This document shows, one piece after another, positions 17,825 through 26,989 of a stretch of 64,000 nt of DNA. Under the pieces are notes generated by a model. It was given only the letters and a program-made list of their open reading frames with translations, was not told the DNA's origin and did not search any database. This stretch comes from Sedimenticola sp. GTDB taxonomy: Bacteria > Pseudomonadota > Gammaproteobacteria > Chromatiales > Chromatiaceae. Every line of letters starts with the position of its first letter. The first letter of the stretch is position 1. A program made the position numbers and the translations under genes. The stretch covers positions 1-64,000 of the forward strand of contig JALSRN010000101.1 in assembly GCA_026984735.1 (NCBI GenBank). The letters are read 5' to 3'.

Positions 17825-17830
17825 TATAAT
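17825..17830 (+). promoter_or_regulatory. -10 box (TATAAT) for the LtaS-like gene
   Basis: A perfect TATAAT in the context GCGTATAATC lies 37 bases before the GTG at 17867. No convincing -35 is seen at 16-18 bp. The same GCGTATAATC sequence precedes typA, which suggests a shared promoter style. Confidence 0.55.
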
Positions 17831-17866
17831 CAACCCTTCGCCTGGGTTTCAGCCGGGGGGTGGAAA

Positions 17867-19882
17867 GTGGCTTCGAGTCAGGGAAAGAGTTTTCATGTCC
17901 GCCAGTGGTGGGCCGTTTTCGTCGTGGTGGTGACGGTGCAGCTGCTGGAGCTGGCGTTGCTGCAACGAAAATACGACCTGTTCACGGGGGGGTTCCTCCA
18001 GCCCTATTCCTATACGACCGTCGGCGACCGTCTCCTTTTTCTGGCGGCGGGCTTGTGGATGGATCTCTTTTTTTTCGGAACGATCGCCGCCATCTGGTTC
18101 GGCTTGGCGAGGCGGTGGCGCCGGCCTCCGCTGTTGGCCGCCTACGATTTCGTCTGCTTTGCCGGCGGTGGTACGGCAATCTGGCTGGCGGTCAAGTTCA
18201 AGGTGCTCTCCTACTTCAACGATACCTTGAATTTCGTCGTCATCCGCAACCTGGGAGGCGGCAGCCTTTCGGACGCGCTCGCCTATGTCGCCGACGAGTC
18301 GGTGATCTTCGGTGGGGCCATGGTATTGGGCGTGGTCCTCTATCTGCTCGGCCGCAGATGGGTGCGTCGCCGCGCCGGGGCGCCTTCTCCAGGGAGGCGA
18401 AGGCCTTTTTTTTCTCCCCGGGGGGTAGCGCTCTACGCGGCGTTCCTGGTGCTCAGCGGCGTGCTGGTATGGTGGGTCAACGGGCACCCGAAATGGCGGT
18501 ATGGCCTCTCCAAGAAGACCTCTTACCAGCTGGTGAGCCGCTTTCTGGATGAGGTCTCCGACGTGGATCGTGACGGCTATGGACTCTTTCGGTTTCCGCC
18601 CGATCCGGACAATTTCGATGCCAAACGGTACCCCGGCGCTCTCGATCTTCCCGACAACGGAGTCGATGAAGACGGCTATGCCGGCGATTTCCACTGGAGG
18701 GGGATGCCACCGGATGCGCTGGCCGACCTGCCGCCCCGGCCGGGAAAACACATTCTGTTGATCGTGCTCGAGAGCGCGCGGGCCGACCTCATCGGCAAGC
18801 GCTGGAAGGGGCGCCTGGTGGCACCCAATCTGACCAGGCTGGCGCGGGAGGGCACCAGCGTGCCGCGCGCCTACAGCCACACCGGCTACACCACCTCTTC
18901 GCTCCAGGCCATCTTCAACCGTAGTTTGACCCACCAGACGGATCGAGTGCGGCTGACCGACTATCTGGATGCCTCCGGCTATCTCCTCTCTTTCATCTCC
19001 GCGCAGGACGAGTCCTTCGGGAATGTGGCGGAACGGGTGGGCATGAAAGGCAAGGGCCACTACTATTTCGACGCCCGCACCGCCGTCGAAGATCGCGTCT
19101 TTCCCGACACGGCGCCCGGAAGCCTGCGGTTGAGCGAAGAGCGACTGGTGCAACAGTTCATCGCCAGAACCGGGGAGATCGATTGGCGGAAACCCAACTT
19201 CATCTATGTGAACATCCAAGCGGCCCACTTTCCCTATTACTATCCGGGCATGCCGAGAATCCTCATCGATCATCCCATCGAGCGGTCCGACATCGGCCCC
19301 GATCACCGGGAGGAGACCCAGGCCACCTACTGGAACGCCATTGCGGGGGCGGATCAGACGGTGGGGCGGATCGTCGCCCGCTTGAAGGAACTGGGTGTCT
19401 ACGAGAACACGGTGATGCTCATTCTGGGGGACCATGGCGAATCCCTTTTCGACGACGGTTTTCTCGGTCATGGACACGCCCTCAACGACATCCAAACGCG
19501 GATTCCCTTCATCATCAACCGCCCCAAGCTGGACATCGAGGTTCCCCTGGGGCAGATGGACGTTGCCGAGTTGCTGGTCAGGCTGGCCACCGACCGATAT
19601 GACGCCGGCCGTTGGCAAAGAGGAGCCGGCGCTGGCGAGGTGTTCCAATTGGTGGGTTCGCTGACGCGACCCGAACTCGTTGGACTGGTGGGCGAAGGGG
19701 GAAACCGCGTGGTTCTCGATTTCCGCTGGCGAAAGCTGTTTTTCACTCAGAGCGGAGGGTGGGCGGATTTCGATGCGGCTGTCGCAGAGAGCGGAGACAT
19801 TCGTGAACGCGCGGAGGCGGTCGTGCATGCCTGGGAAGAGTGGCGCTGGCGGGATCATCTGCGAAACGGGACTCCTGACTAG
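17867..19882 (+). CDS. LtaS-like membrane phosphatase-superfamily protein (probable phospho-group transferase)
   Basis: A 671-residue protein with about five membrane helices in the first ~210 residues and an extracytoplasmic alkaline-phosphatase/sulfatase-fold domain behind them, the layout of LtaS, OpgB and EptA. The metal/active-site set looks like LtaS: Glu in LIVLESARADL, a threonine nucleophile in GYTTSSLQAIF, and Asp-His in LGDHGESLFDDG with GHGHA after it. There is no C/S-x-P-x-R formylglycine motif, so sulfatase activity is unlikely. Transfer of phosphoglycerol or phosphoethanolamine to a glycan is my inference. GTG 17867 is used. It opens the polysaccharide locus. Confidence 0.82.
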   Translation: MASSQGKSFHVRQWWAVFVVVVTVQLLELALLQRKYDLFTGGFLQPYSYTTVGDRLLFLAAGLWMDLFFFGTIAAIWFGLARRWRRPPLLAAYDFVCFAGGGTAIWLAVKFKVLSYFNDTLNFVVIRNLGGGSLSDALAYVADESVIFGGAMVLGVVLYLLGRRWVRRRAGAPSPGRRRPFFSPRGVALYAAFLVLSGVLVWWVNGHPKWRYGLSKKTSYQLVSRFLDEVSDVDRDGYGLFRFPPDPDNFDAKRYPGALDLPDNGVDEDGYAGDFHWRGMPPDALADLPPRPGKHILLIVLESARADLIGKRWKGRLVAPNLTRLAREGTSVPRAYSHTGYTTSSLQAIFNRSLTHQTDRVRLTDYLDASGYLLSFISAQDESFGNVAERVGMKGKGHYYFDARTAVEDRVFPDTAPGSLRLSEERLVQQFIARTGEIDWRKPNFIYVNIQAAHFPYYYPGMPRILIDHPIERSDIGPDHREETQATYWNAIAGADQTVGRIVARLKELGVYENTVMLILGDHGESLFDDGFLGHGHALNDIQTRIPFIINRPKLDIEVPLGQMDVAELLVRLATDRYDAGRWQRGAGAGEVFQLVGSLTRPELVGLVGEGGNRVVLDFRWRKLFFTQSGGWADFDAAVAESGDIRERAEAVVHAWEEWRWRDHLRNGTPD

Positions 19883-20073
19883 GGTTTTGTTCTGCCAATA
19901 TCTTTTTGGATCCGGACAGCTTATCCTGCGCTTTCTTAAAGTGGGGGAGCCGGTTAGGAGCTCCTGCTTTTGTCGTCGTTATGAGACAGAGCGGCGACAT
20001 GGGTAGGAGGGTTCGTTGCGGGCGGATGTAGCGATGAAGAGACTGAACGAGATGTCGCAGGCGAAGTAATACC
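19883..20073. other. Intergenic region without a gene
   Basis: This AT-richer gap separates the LtaS-like gene from the flippase gene. A GGAGC...GCTCC hairpin followed by TGCTTTTG near 19946-19976 could be a weak terminator. A very short ATG ORF at 20034 is too small to support. Confidence 0.4.
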
Positions 20074-21507
20074 GTGGGTGTACGAATTCAAACCATTTGG
20101 GTGAGCGCTGGAAACTTCGTTTCGCGTATCCTCCAGTTTGCCGCGACCCTGATTCTTGCGCGGCTTTTGTTGCCAGAGGATTTTGGATTGATCGCTACCA
20201 TTCAGTCCGTAACCGGCCTGCTGGGCCTGTTGGCGAGCAACGGATGGGGACAGGCGCTGGTGCGTGAAAAGGAGTTGGACGAAATCACCTGCCACACCGT
20301 TTTCACTTTCCAACTTGTGGTTTTCCTGATTTCCGTTCTGGTTCTGCTCCTCTTCAGCGATGCGATCGCCGGCTTTTTTGGCAGCGCACTTATGGCGTCG
20401 TTGTTGCCTGTGGCATCTCTGGCTTTGATCATGCGGCCGTTTCAAACGGTGCCTTCGGCGCTTTTGAACCGGAGGACGAAATTCAGTTCGATCGCCGTGG
20501 TGAACACACTTGCCGCATTGATTCCCCCTTTTTTTTCCATTCCTTTGGCTTATTTCGGCTTCGGCCCTTGGAGTCTAGTGGCAGGTCAGCTGGTCTCAGT
20601 CATGGTGACTTCACTAGGACTGGCGTATTACTCCCGATACCGTCCAAGGTTGATGTTTTCCTTTCCCAGATTCATGGCCACCTTCAGCGTTTCGTCCCAA
20701 TTCGTGATTTTTGCCGTGTTGGAACATTTGACCAATTGGGCCCCTATAGCCATTGTCACCAAAAGGATCGGTCTGAATCCTGCCGGTATTCTGCAGCGGG
20801 GCGTGAGTACGGCCCAGATTCCTTCGGATCTTACGGCACAGTCGTTGACACCGCCGCTATTCCGAGCGATGGCGGCTTCCGACGAAAAAGAGAAAGCAGC
20901 CTATTATTTGAGAGCAATAGGTGCCACCACTTTGTATTTGTGGCCGGTTGCCGTTCTACTGTTTATCTACTCGCATGAGACGATCGATCTTCTATATGGA
21001 AAAAATTGGCATCAAGCCGGTCCGGTTCTTTCCATTTTCAGTGGATTTTTACTCTTTTTTGCGATTTATTCTCCGTCTCGTACCGTTTTGTCCTCTGGAG
21101 TTGGGTTGACTTTTCTGGTCGTGGTGAGAATGGTTGGAACGGCAGTGATGTTATCCGCCGTTTGGATAGTGGCTATACGGGGATTGAATGCGGTGGTTTT
21201 TTGGATCGTCGGTCTTTATGCATTGGAAACTCTGATAATTTTGGCACAGGCGATGAAAATTCTCGCTATCCCGTTCACGATCCCGTTGAAGGTTATGTTT
21301 CCACCTTTTCTCGGTTCTATGGCAATGCTGGCGACCAAGGCGCTTTTGGTCGATTCGTCGTCAAACTTCTTTTTCATTTTTGAGGCGGCATTACTAGGAA
21401 GCGTCTATTTAATCGTGGTTGCCGCGTTGCATCACCATAATCCGGAATCGAAGCTGCTCGTCTCAAAAATGAGAGCGCTTGTAGGAGTGGAGGGAGGAAA
21501 AGATTGA
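20074..21507 (+). CDS. Wzx-like polysaccharide flippase (PST/MATE-like)
   Basis: A 477-residue protein with about 12-14 hydrophobic helices. The N-terminal ILQFAATLILARLLLPEDFG motif is typical of the PST/Wzx family, which flips undecaprenyl-linked oligosaccharides across the inner membrane. The start is GTG at 20074 with a poor binding site; family members sometimes begin a few residues earlier. Base composition is visibly richer in A and T than in neighbouring housekeeping genes, a common sign of transferred polysaccharide genes. It adjoins the FkbM gene with no gap. Confidence 0.88.
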   Translation: MGVRIQTIWVSAGNFVSRILQFAATLILARLLLPEDFGLIATIQSVTGLLGLLASNGWGQALVREKELDEITCHTVFTFQLVVFLISVLVLLLFSDAIAGFFGSALMASLLPVASLALIMRPFQTVPSALLNRRTKFSSIAVVNTLAALIPPFFSIPLAYFGFGPWSLVAGQLVSVMVTSLGLAYYSRYRPRLMFSFPRFMATFSVSSQFVIFAVLEHLTNWAPIAIVTKRIGLNPAGILQRGVSTAQIPSDLTAQSLTPPLFRAMAASDEKEKAAYYLRAIGATTLYLWPVAVLLFIYSHETIDLLYGKNWHQAGPVLSIFSGFLLFFAIYSPSRTVLSSGVGLTFLVVVRMVGTAVMLSAVWIVAIRGLNAVVFWIVGLYALETLIILAQAMKILAIPFTIPLKVMFPPFLGSMAMLATKALLVDSSSNFFFIFEAALLGSVYLIVVAALHHHNPESKLLVSKMRALVGVEGGKD

Positions 21508-22428
21508 ATGAAAAAAGGAAATAGAGAGATGAGCAGTATGGATCGGCTCATGGTCCTGGGTGTTTTGTCTGCTATTCGAATTTACTTGGTACGTTCGCCT
21601 GTGGAGGTCGGGAAGTTCCGCTTGTCTGGTTTCGGTAGGAGATTTCTGGAGAGCCGTCTGCACCACTCCTTCAGAACAGAGATCGGATCCCGCGACGGTT
21701 TTCGCATCGAGGTGGACCTCAATGACTGGATGGGGAGATATATTGGGGTATGGGGAGAGTACGAGCCCGCTACTGCAAAAGTGTTCAGAAGACTGCTTCG
21801 TTCTGGAGATGTTTTCGTGGATGTTGGAGCGAATATTGGCTACTTTTCGCTTTTGGCGGCTTCTTTGGTCGGGGGCAAAGGCAAAGTGTACTCCTTCGAG
21901 CCGAATCCTTCGCTGTTTCCCTTTTTGGAGAAGAACTTGCTGCGAAATGGTTATCATTGGGCGATTCCCCACCAGTTGGCGGTCTTCGATGAAGTTGGAG
22001 AGATCGAGTTCCATGTGGCGCCTTCGGACCATACGGGCCGGAGCTCCATTCGCCGCCTGGAAGACGCGGAGGAGACGATTCGGGTGCGCACAGTGACCCT
22101 GGACGAGCAGTTGTCTGATGTCGATTCTTTGCGTCTCATGAAGCTGGATGTGGAGGGGGCGGAGCAGAATGCGCTGCTGGGTTCGAGGAGTTTAATTGAA
22201 CGCAATCGGCCCTGTGTGGTGATCGAAATGACGGATCGCTATCTGAAAGAGTTCGGTTACTCGTCGGAGGATGTCCACCGTTTCTTTCGCGAGCTTGAAT
22301 ATGAGCATTTCGCCATCATGGACGACGACCAGCTTTTGCGGAACAGTCCTCCCCAGGAGGCGAATCAATACAATGCGTTGTTCGTTCCTGGCGAAATGAA
22401 AAATGACATCCTTGCTCTTTGTCAATAA
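21508..22428 (+). CDS. FkbM family SAM methyltransferase
   Basis: A 306-residue methyltransferase. VFVDVGANIGYFSLLAA is the SAM-binding loop, EPNPSLFPFLEKNL the acidic second motif, and LRLMKLDVEGAEQNALLG the FkbM signature. Such enzymes O-methylate sugars and other natural products, so methylation of the exopolysaccharide is plausible. It starts directly after the flippase stop and its end overlaps the next glycosyltransferase by 26 bases, so the three are co-transcribed. Confidence 0.88.
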   Translation: MKKGNREMSSMDRLMVLGVLSAIRIYLVRSPVEVGKFRLSGFGRRFLESRLHHSFRTEIGSRDGFRIEVDLNDWMGRYIGVWGEYEPATAKVFRRLLRSGDVFVDVGANIGYFSLLAASLVGGKGKVYSFEPNPSLFPFLEKNLLRNGYHWAIPHQLAVFDEVGEIEFHVAPSDHTGRSSIRRLEDAEETIRVRTVTLDEQLSDVDSLRLMKLDVEGAEQNALLGSRSLIERNRPCVVIEMTDRYLKEFGYSSEDVHRFFRELEYEHFAIMDDDQLLRNSPPQEANQYNALFVPGEMKNDILALCQ

Positions 22429-23533
22429 CAGCCCTGAGCCGGGGCGGCCCAACGCCAAACTTGGAGGAGGCGGACGTAGCGCCCTTTTGATCATCGACGG
22501 TTTGAGGAAGAAAGGGTGGGACGTCTCGGTGGCGGTTCCCGGGCTTGGGCCTTTCACGGACGCGGCCGAAAAACTGGGTGTGAATCCGCGCCTTTTCCCT
22601 TATGACGACGTGTGCTGGAGGAGGCCCTACTATTCTCTGAAGGTGTTCGGTTACTGGCATAAGTTATTGAAAGAGTTGAAGCCGGATTTGGTGGTGATGA
22701 ACTACCCGGGTTTGGCGCGAAACATCGTGCTTGCAGCTCGTCGTTTCGATGTGCCTATCGTCTCGCATGTGCGGTTCAAGGTGACCGCTGAAGACTACAA
22801 ATGGTGGTTGCTGGGCTCTTATCCCATCGAAGGGCTGATATTCAACAGCCATTTCCTTCAGCAGGAGTCCGAGCCGGTGATCTCGTCGTTTTCGGTGCGG
22901 CCCAAAAAGCAGTACGTGGTGCACAACGCGGTGGATCTGGATAGCTTTCTTCCTTTGCCTCTTCCGGAGGAAGGAATGCCCCTCCGCGTGGGGATGTTCG
23001 CGAATTTCACCGAAGCCAAGAACCACGAGGAGTTCGTCAAGGCAGCGGCGCTGGTTCATGAAGATTTTCCGCAGGTGGAGTTCGTAATGGTGGGCGCGGC
23101 GACTCTCGAAACGGAAGTTGAGGAAAGGATCCGGCGTCTGGTGCGGAACCTCGGCGCGGAAGACTACGTGCGCTTTCTCGGCCATCAAGAGGATATCGCC
23201 GGGGAGATGGGGCGGTGCGCCTTCACCGCGCTCACTTCACGCTATGAGCCTTTTGGAAGAGTGCTCATCGAATCGATGGCGTGTGGCCGGCCAGTGGTGG
23301 CGGCCAACGTAGGAGGGATTCCCGAGGTGGTGGAGCATGGTGTCACCGGGCTGCTCTATCCCTCGGGCGATCCGGCTGCGCTCGCCGGCGCGATGGCGGC
23401 TCTTCTCGAGAATCGGCCTCTTCTTGAAGAAATGAGCCGCAAAGGCGTGGAGCGCGTCCACGAGCGGTTCTCCATCGATTCGCATCTGACTCGACTGGAA
23501 CGCATCTATCGGCAAACCATCTTGTCGTGTTGA
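22403..23533 (+). CDS. Glycosyltransferase family 4 (GT-B fold)
   Basis: A 376-residue retaining glycosyltransferase. The N-terminal LGGGGRSALLIIDGLRKKGWDVSV region is the acceptor-domain signature. The donor-binding C-terminal domain shows SRYEPFGRVLIESMACGRPVVAANVGGIPEVV, including the E(x7)E motif. It should add one sugar to the lipid-linked repeat unit on the cytoplasmic face. It overlaps the FkbM gene by 26 bases. Confidence 0.92.
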   Translation: MTSLLFVNNSPEPGRPNAKLGGGGRSALLIIDGLRKKGWDVSVAVPGLGPFTDAAEKLGVNPRLFPYDDVCWRRPYYSLKVFGYWHKLLKELKPDLVVMNYPGLARNIVLAARRFDVPIVSHVRFKVTAEDYKWWLLGSYPIEGLIFNSHFLQQESEPVISSFSVRPKKQYVVHNAVDLDSFLPLPLPEEGMPLRVGMFANFTEAKNHEEFVKAAALVHEDFPQVEFVMVGAATLETEVEERIRRLVRNLGAEDYVRFLGHQEDIAGEMGRCAFTALTSRYEPFGRVLIESMACGRPVVAANVGGIPEVVEHGVTGLLYPSGDPAALAGAMAALLENRPLLEEMSRKGVERVHERFSIDSHLTRLERIYRQTILSC

Positions 23534-23618
23534 AGAGGGAATGCTTCCGGCCGATTTAATTCGTGCAAATCGGAGTCGTATCGCGCTCAGCGCCTAGTGG
23601 CGATAGAGGATTGAAAAC
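23534..23618. other. Short intergenic region with two small hairpins
   Basis: CCGATTT (23551-23557) pairs with AAATCGG (23567-23573), and a CGCC-TAGT-GGCG stem follows near 23586-23598. No T-tract follows, so these are not clear terminators; they may be processing or control structures between the GT4 and ligase genes. Confidence 0.35.
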
Positions 23619-24947
23619 ATGCGTGATTTCGCAGTGGTGCTCATGGCCGTCTTCGTGGCGGTGGCGGCATGGCGCGTGCCCTGGCATGGCGTGCTTGGGC
23701 TGGCTTTTTTCGGCTATGCCAGCCCCCACAGATATGCCTGGAGCTACGCTTACACCCTGCCGGTCTACCAAACGATCCTGTTTGTCGTCTTTCTCGCCGC
23801 CTTCCGCACGAAAGATCGCCAGCCCATTCCGTCGGATTGGAGGATCAAGGCGTTCTATCTTCTATGGGCGTGGTTTTTGGTGACCACCATCGCTTCTCCC
23901 ATCGGCTGGGCGGCTTGGCCCAAGTTGTGGGATGTGAGCAAGGTCTACATTCCCCTCGTATTGACGCTGATTCTCATCAACAACCGGGAAAAGCTCTTCT
24001 GGCTGCTCGCGACCATCGGTCTCTCTTTCGGCGTGGTTGCGGCCAAAGGAGGCATCTTCGCCATCACCAGAGGGTTCCACTATCGGGTGTGGGGGCCGGA
24101 AGGAACCATGTATGGGGGAAACAACGAGTTCTCCATCGCCACTCTTGCTTCCATCCCTCTTCTGGTGCTGATGGTGCGACGTCTGAAAGGAGAGGCCGGT
24201 TGGAAGAAGTGGCTCAGGTGGCTGGCGATCGTCACCATTCCCCTTGCTTTTGCTTCAGCCATCTCTTCGTGGTCGCGGGGCGGGATGCTGACGCTCCTGG
24301 CGTTGGTGATGGTGTTGTGGTGGCACAGCAGGCACAAAATATTATTCACCCTTGTGCTGATAGTAGCCGGATATTTTGCGCCATCTGTAGTGCCGCATGA
24401 ATGGGTGGAGCGTATGGAAACCATCCAGCACTACGAGGAGGATGGTTCCGCCATGGGACGGATCGAGGCGTGGCAGGATGGCCTGAATTTCATCAAGGAT
24501 CATCCAATTTTGGGAGCGGGATTCGATGGTTGGCGGTATGTGACCAAAAGAGACTGGCACAGCTCCTATATCGAAATCCTGGTGGAGCATGGGATTCCCG
24601 GCGCCTTGTTGTGGGGGTTGCTGATATTCGGCTCCCTGGCGAGCCTGACGAGACTGATTGGAATAGCCAGGAAAGATCCAAAAGTGGAGTGGGCGAGGGA
24701 CTATGCCATCATGATACGAGCTTCCATAATCGCTTATTTGGGAGGGTCGGCGACTTTGGGAATCACTTATTGGGATCTCATCTACCAGTTGGTGTTTTGC
24801 GCGGTGCTTCTCAAGCAGTTCGTCATGGCGGAACATGCGCCTGCTTTCTCTCCTTCCAGGCATGGTGGTTCGGCGAGAAGAAAGATGCAAGGAGCGCCGA
24901 GGCCCCTTTTCGAAAGAGCGGGCCGTTCGGTCGATTTGCAGAACTGA
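23619..24947 (+). CDS. O-antigen-ligase-like membrane protein (Wzy/WaaL fold; resembles TIGR03097)
   Basis: A 442-residue polytopic protein with about ten or more helices. It resembles the putative O-glycosylation ligase of exosortase-associated loci (GYASPHRYAWSYAYTLP near the N-terminus, the WGPEGTMYGGNNEFS loop, GRIEAWQDGLNFIKDHPILG in the large periplasmic loop, and DWHSSYIEILVEHG). The conserved His and Arg of this family are present. I see no exosortase or PEP-CTERM tail in the window, so a polymerase (Wzy) or ligase role in the polysaccharide locus is more likely. A GAGGATTG binding site precedes ATG. Confidence 0.8.
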   Translation: MRDFAVVLMAVFVAVAAWRVPWHGVLGLAFFGYASPHRYAWSYAYTLPVYQTILFVVFLAAFRTKDRQPIPSDWRIKAFYLLWAWFLVTTIASPIGWAAWPKLWDVSKVYIPLVLTLILINNREKLFWLLATIGLSFGVVAAKGGIFAITRGFHYRVWGPEGTMYGGNNEFSIATLASIPLLVLMVRRLKGEAGWKKWLRWLAIVTIPLAFASAISSWSRGGMLTLLALVMVLWWHSRHKILFTLVLIVAGYFAPSVVPHEWVERMETIQHYEEDGSAMGRIEAWQDGLNFIKDHPILGAGFDGWRYVTKRDWHSSYIEILVEHGIPGALLWGLLIFGSLASLTRLIGIARKDPKVEWARDYAIMIRASIIAYLGGSATLGITYWDLIYQLVFCAVLLKQFVMAEHAPAFSPSRHGGSARRKMQGAPRPLFERAGRSVDLQN

Positions 24948-24969
24948 TTTTTTGAAGCAATAGCAGGAG

Positions 24970-25935
24970 TCAACCGGAAGTTCCGGGGCCGGTTCGAGCG
25001 CGGCCGAATCGCAGGAGCCGTTTTACGCGCGCTTTCACGCCCAGGCGGTCTAAAAGGACTCCAAGTCGCTTGGAAACGTAATCGACACCCGCATGGGTGC
25101 GAACGAGAAAGCGGTTTCGCAAGTTGTCGTTTAGAAAGAATACGTTCGCGCACTCGATGTTGTGAGTTGAAAACAGCCTTTTGTGCTGAGACTCCCCTTC
25201 CGTGAAGTCGAAGATACGGAAACGTTTTTCCTGGAGCAGACGTTCGAGCGTCAGCCAGAAAAGCACGGTGCCCACCGATTGTTTCGAATAGGCCGGATCG
25301 TATCCCTGGTAGTCATAAGTGAGAGCGTCTTCCCTGGCAAGGCAACAGAGGTAGGAGACGGGGGTCTCCTCGTGGAAAAGAAGACTCGCCACTACCCTGT
25401 TTTGGGTGGCGAGATCCTCCAGCCGGGATAGGAACTGTTCGGATTCTGGAAGCCCCAGACCCAGGGTTCGCTCTTGGTAGGAGAGGGCCGACACTCGGCG
25501 CGCAAGGCGATGAAATTCTCTCATCTGTTTTTTTTTGGTATAGAGGCGCCAGGGAATCTCGCCGCCGCAGTAATCGGCGTATTTGCGGATTTTTCTCCGC
25601 AAGGTCGATCGGGTTTTGGAAGAGAACTTCCTTTGATACTCCTCGACGCCAAGAGACAGGTCGATGTAACTGTGCGTGTATCGAATGGGAATGTATCGAA
25701 TGTAGCCGTCCATTCGGAGGATCTTCGAAGGCGCGCCTTCGATCGGCATGGCACGAATGAGGAACCCCTCGGTGTGGGGGAGCGGCGTGGCGCTTGGAGG
25801 GGTGTCCAGAGTGGCGCCTTCCACGGATTGGCCCACTTTCACCGATCGATAGGCGAGAGGAAGAGAAACGCGGAAAAGGGTGCGGTCGCTCAATTGGTAT
25901 TTCAGCGGCACCTTCCCCATGGTCCACTCGCTCAT
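24970..25935 (-). CDS. GNAT-like acyltransferase (CelD/FemAB-like)
   Basis: A 321-residue protein with an FemAB/CelD-type GNAT fold: SLGVEEYQRKFSSKTRSTLR, then LEDLATQNRVVASLLFHEE and YDYQGYDPAYSKQSVGTVLF, then FDFTEGESQHKRLFS. Homologues acylate sugars or aminoacylate glycans in polysaccharide loci. ATG 25935 is chosen because GGAGGAG lies seven bases upstream, and it overlaps the deacetylase stop by four bases. It is last in a leftward operon and faces the ligase gene with only 22 bases between stops. Confidence 0.78.
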   Translation of the reverse strand: MSEWTMGKVPLKYQLSDRTLFRVSLPLAYRSVKVGQSVEGATLDTPPSATPLPHTEGFLIRAMPIEGAPSKILRMDGYIRYIPIRYTHSYIDLSLGVEEYQRKFSSKTRSTLRRKIRKYADYCGGEIPWRLYTKKKQMREFHRLARRVSALSYQERTLGLGLPESEQFLSRLEDLATQNRVVASLLFHEETPVSYLCCLAREDALTYDYQGYDPAYSKQSVGTVLFWLTLERLLQEKRFRIFDFTEGESQHKRLFSTHNIECANVFFLNDNLRNRFLVRTHAGVDYVSKRLGVLLDRLGVKARVKRLLRFGRARTGPGTSG

Positions 25936-26897
25936 GGATATCTCCTCCGGTAGGTCTGTTCGAAAAGGCGCAAGATCGTGGTTGCGACCGATGTCTTCAA
26001 AAGCGGAGGCTGTTTCTCGATCGGGCAATGGGCTTCACGATTCCGGAATCCCGAGGTTCGAAAACAGTCGCGGTTCCGATCGAGAAAATCGCAGAGCTTG
26101 TGCAACCGGCGGATCACGACGTCGTCCGGGCTGCATTTGCTGGGCGAGAGCAGCTCGAAATTGTGCGACAAAATCACGAACGCCTTTCTCTTTTCGTGAA
26201 GAGCTCGCCACAGCAACCGTTCCATTTCCGCCCAGCTGCAGCTGGTCAGCTGCGCTTGTCGGATCTTTCCCAAGCCGTCTCGAAACACGGTCAGTGGATA
26301 TTCGCACACCCCTTCCCGGCGTGCGGGTTCCACCAGGGCAACGCCTGGAGAGACGCCGCTGTCCGGTCCGAACATGTTGAAGTTGTAGCTGCAGTCGAAG
26401 GGGATCCGGTTGGCCGCCAACGCTCGCAGCGTATCGGCATTGAATCCGAACGAGCCGGCGCGAAAAGCGGTGATCTCGGAGGCACCCGCATGTTTCAGCA
26501 GCTCGATGGCGGCGGCGATCAATCGGGATTGTTCTTCCAGGTTGAACTGGAATAGATACTGGCGTTTTTCCTTGTTGTTTTCGATCAGAGGCATGTGCGA
26601 CTCGTCCACCCATTCGGTATGAAGATGGGCCTGAATTTCTTGCTCTCTCTCCAGAACGAGATCCACGATCTCTTCCAATGGGGCAGCCCCGAATCTGGTG
26701 GAAAAGAGCGGCTCCACGAAGCAGACCGAATGGAGGCCGTGCCCGGCGATCACATCGAGTTGGTAGGGCAGCCCGAAAGCGCCCCGGCGCGTATCGCCAT
26801 GGATATATTTGCGGAAGGCGGTCGGAAATTTGCGGTCGATCTCCTCCCACCCGTCGCACCAGATCTCCACGTCGATGGTCAGAAATACGTCCAGCAT
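25932..26897 (-). CDS. Polysaccharide deacetylase family protein (NodB-like)
   Basis: A 321-residue protein with the NodB-type metal set: Asp-Val-Glu in FLTIDVEIWCDGW at the N-terminus and HxH in QAHLHTEWVD. Similar proteins remove N-acetyl groups from polysaccharides. There is no signal peptide, so it may act on cytoplasmic lipid-linked sugars. Pairing with a GNAT-like acyltransferase in the next gene suggests exchange of an acetyl group for another acyl group on an amino sugar; this is inference. Confidence 0.8.
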   Translation of the reverse strand: MLDVFLTIDVEIWCDGWEEIDRKFPTAFRKYIHGDTRRGAFGLPYQLDVIAGHGLHSVCFVEPLFSTRFGAAPLEEIVDLVLEREQEIQAHLHTEWVDESHMPLIENNKEKRQYLFQFNLEEQSRLIAAAIELLKHAGASEITAFRAGSFGFNADTLRALAANRIPFDCSYNFNMFGPDSGVSPGVALVEPARREGVCEYPLTVFRDGLGKIRQAQLTSCSWAEMERLLWRALHEKRKAFVILSHNFELLSPSKCSPDDVVIRRLHKLCDFLDRNRDCFRTSGFRNREAHCPIEKQPPLLKTSVATTILRLFEQTYRRRYP

Positions 26898-26989
26898 GGA
26901 GACCGTTCCCTTCTCGAGGTTACTTGTGCCGGCAAGGGGAGCGCCCTTTTAGACCAGAGAGGGTCAAAAACGGCGGGACAGGACCATGA

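Noticed and set aside
23619..24947. Exosortase/PEP-CTERM sorting system
   Set aside because: The ligase-like protein resembles one found with exosortase A, but no exosortase gene and no PEP-CTERM tail is visible in the window.
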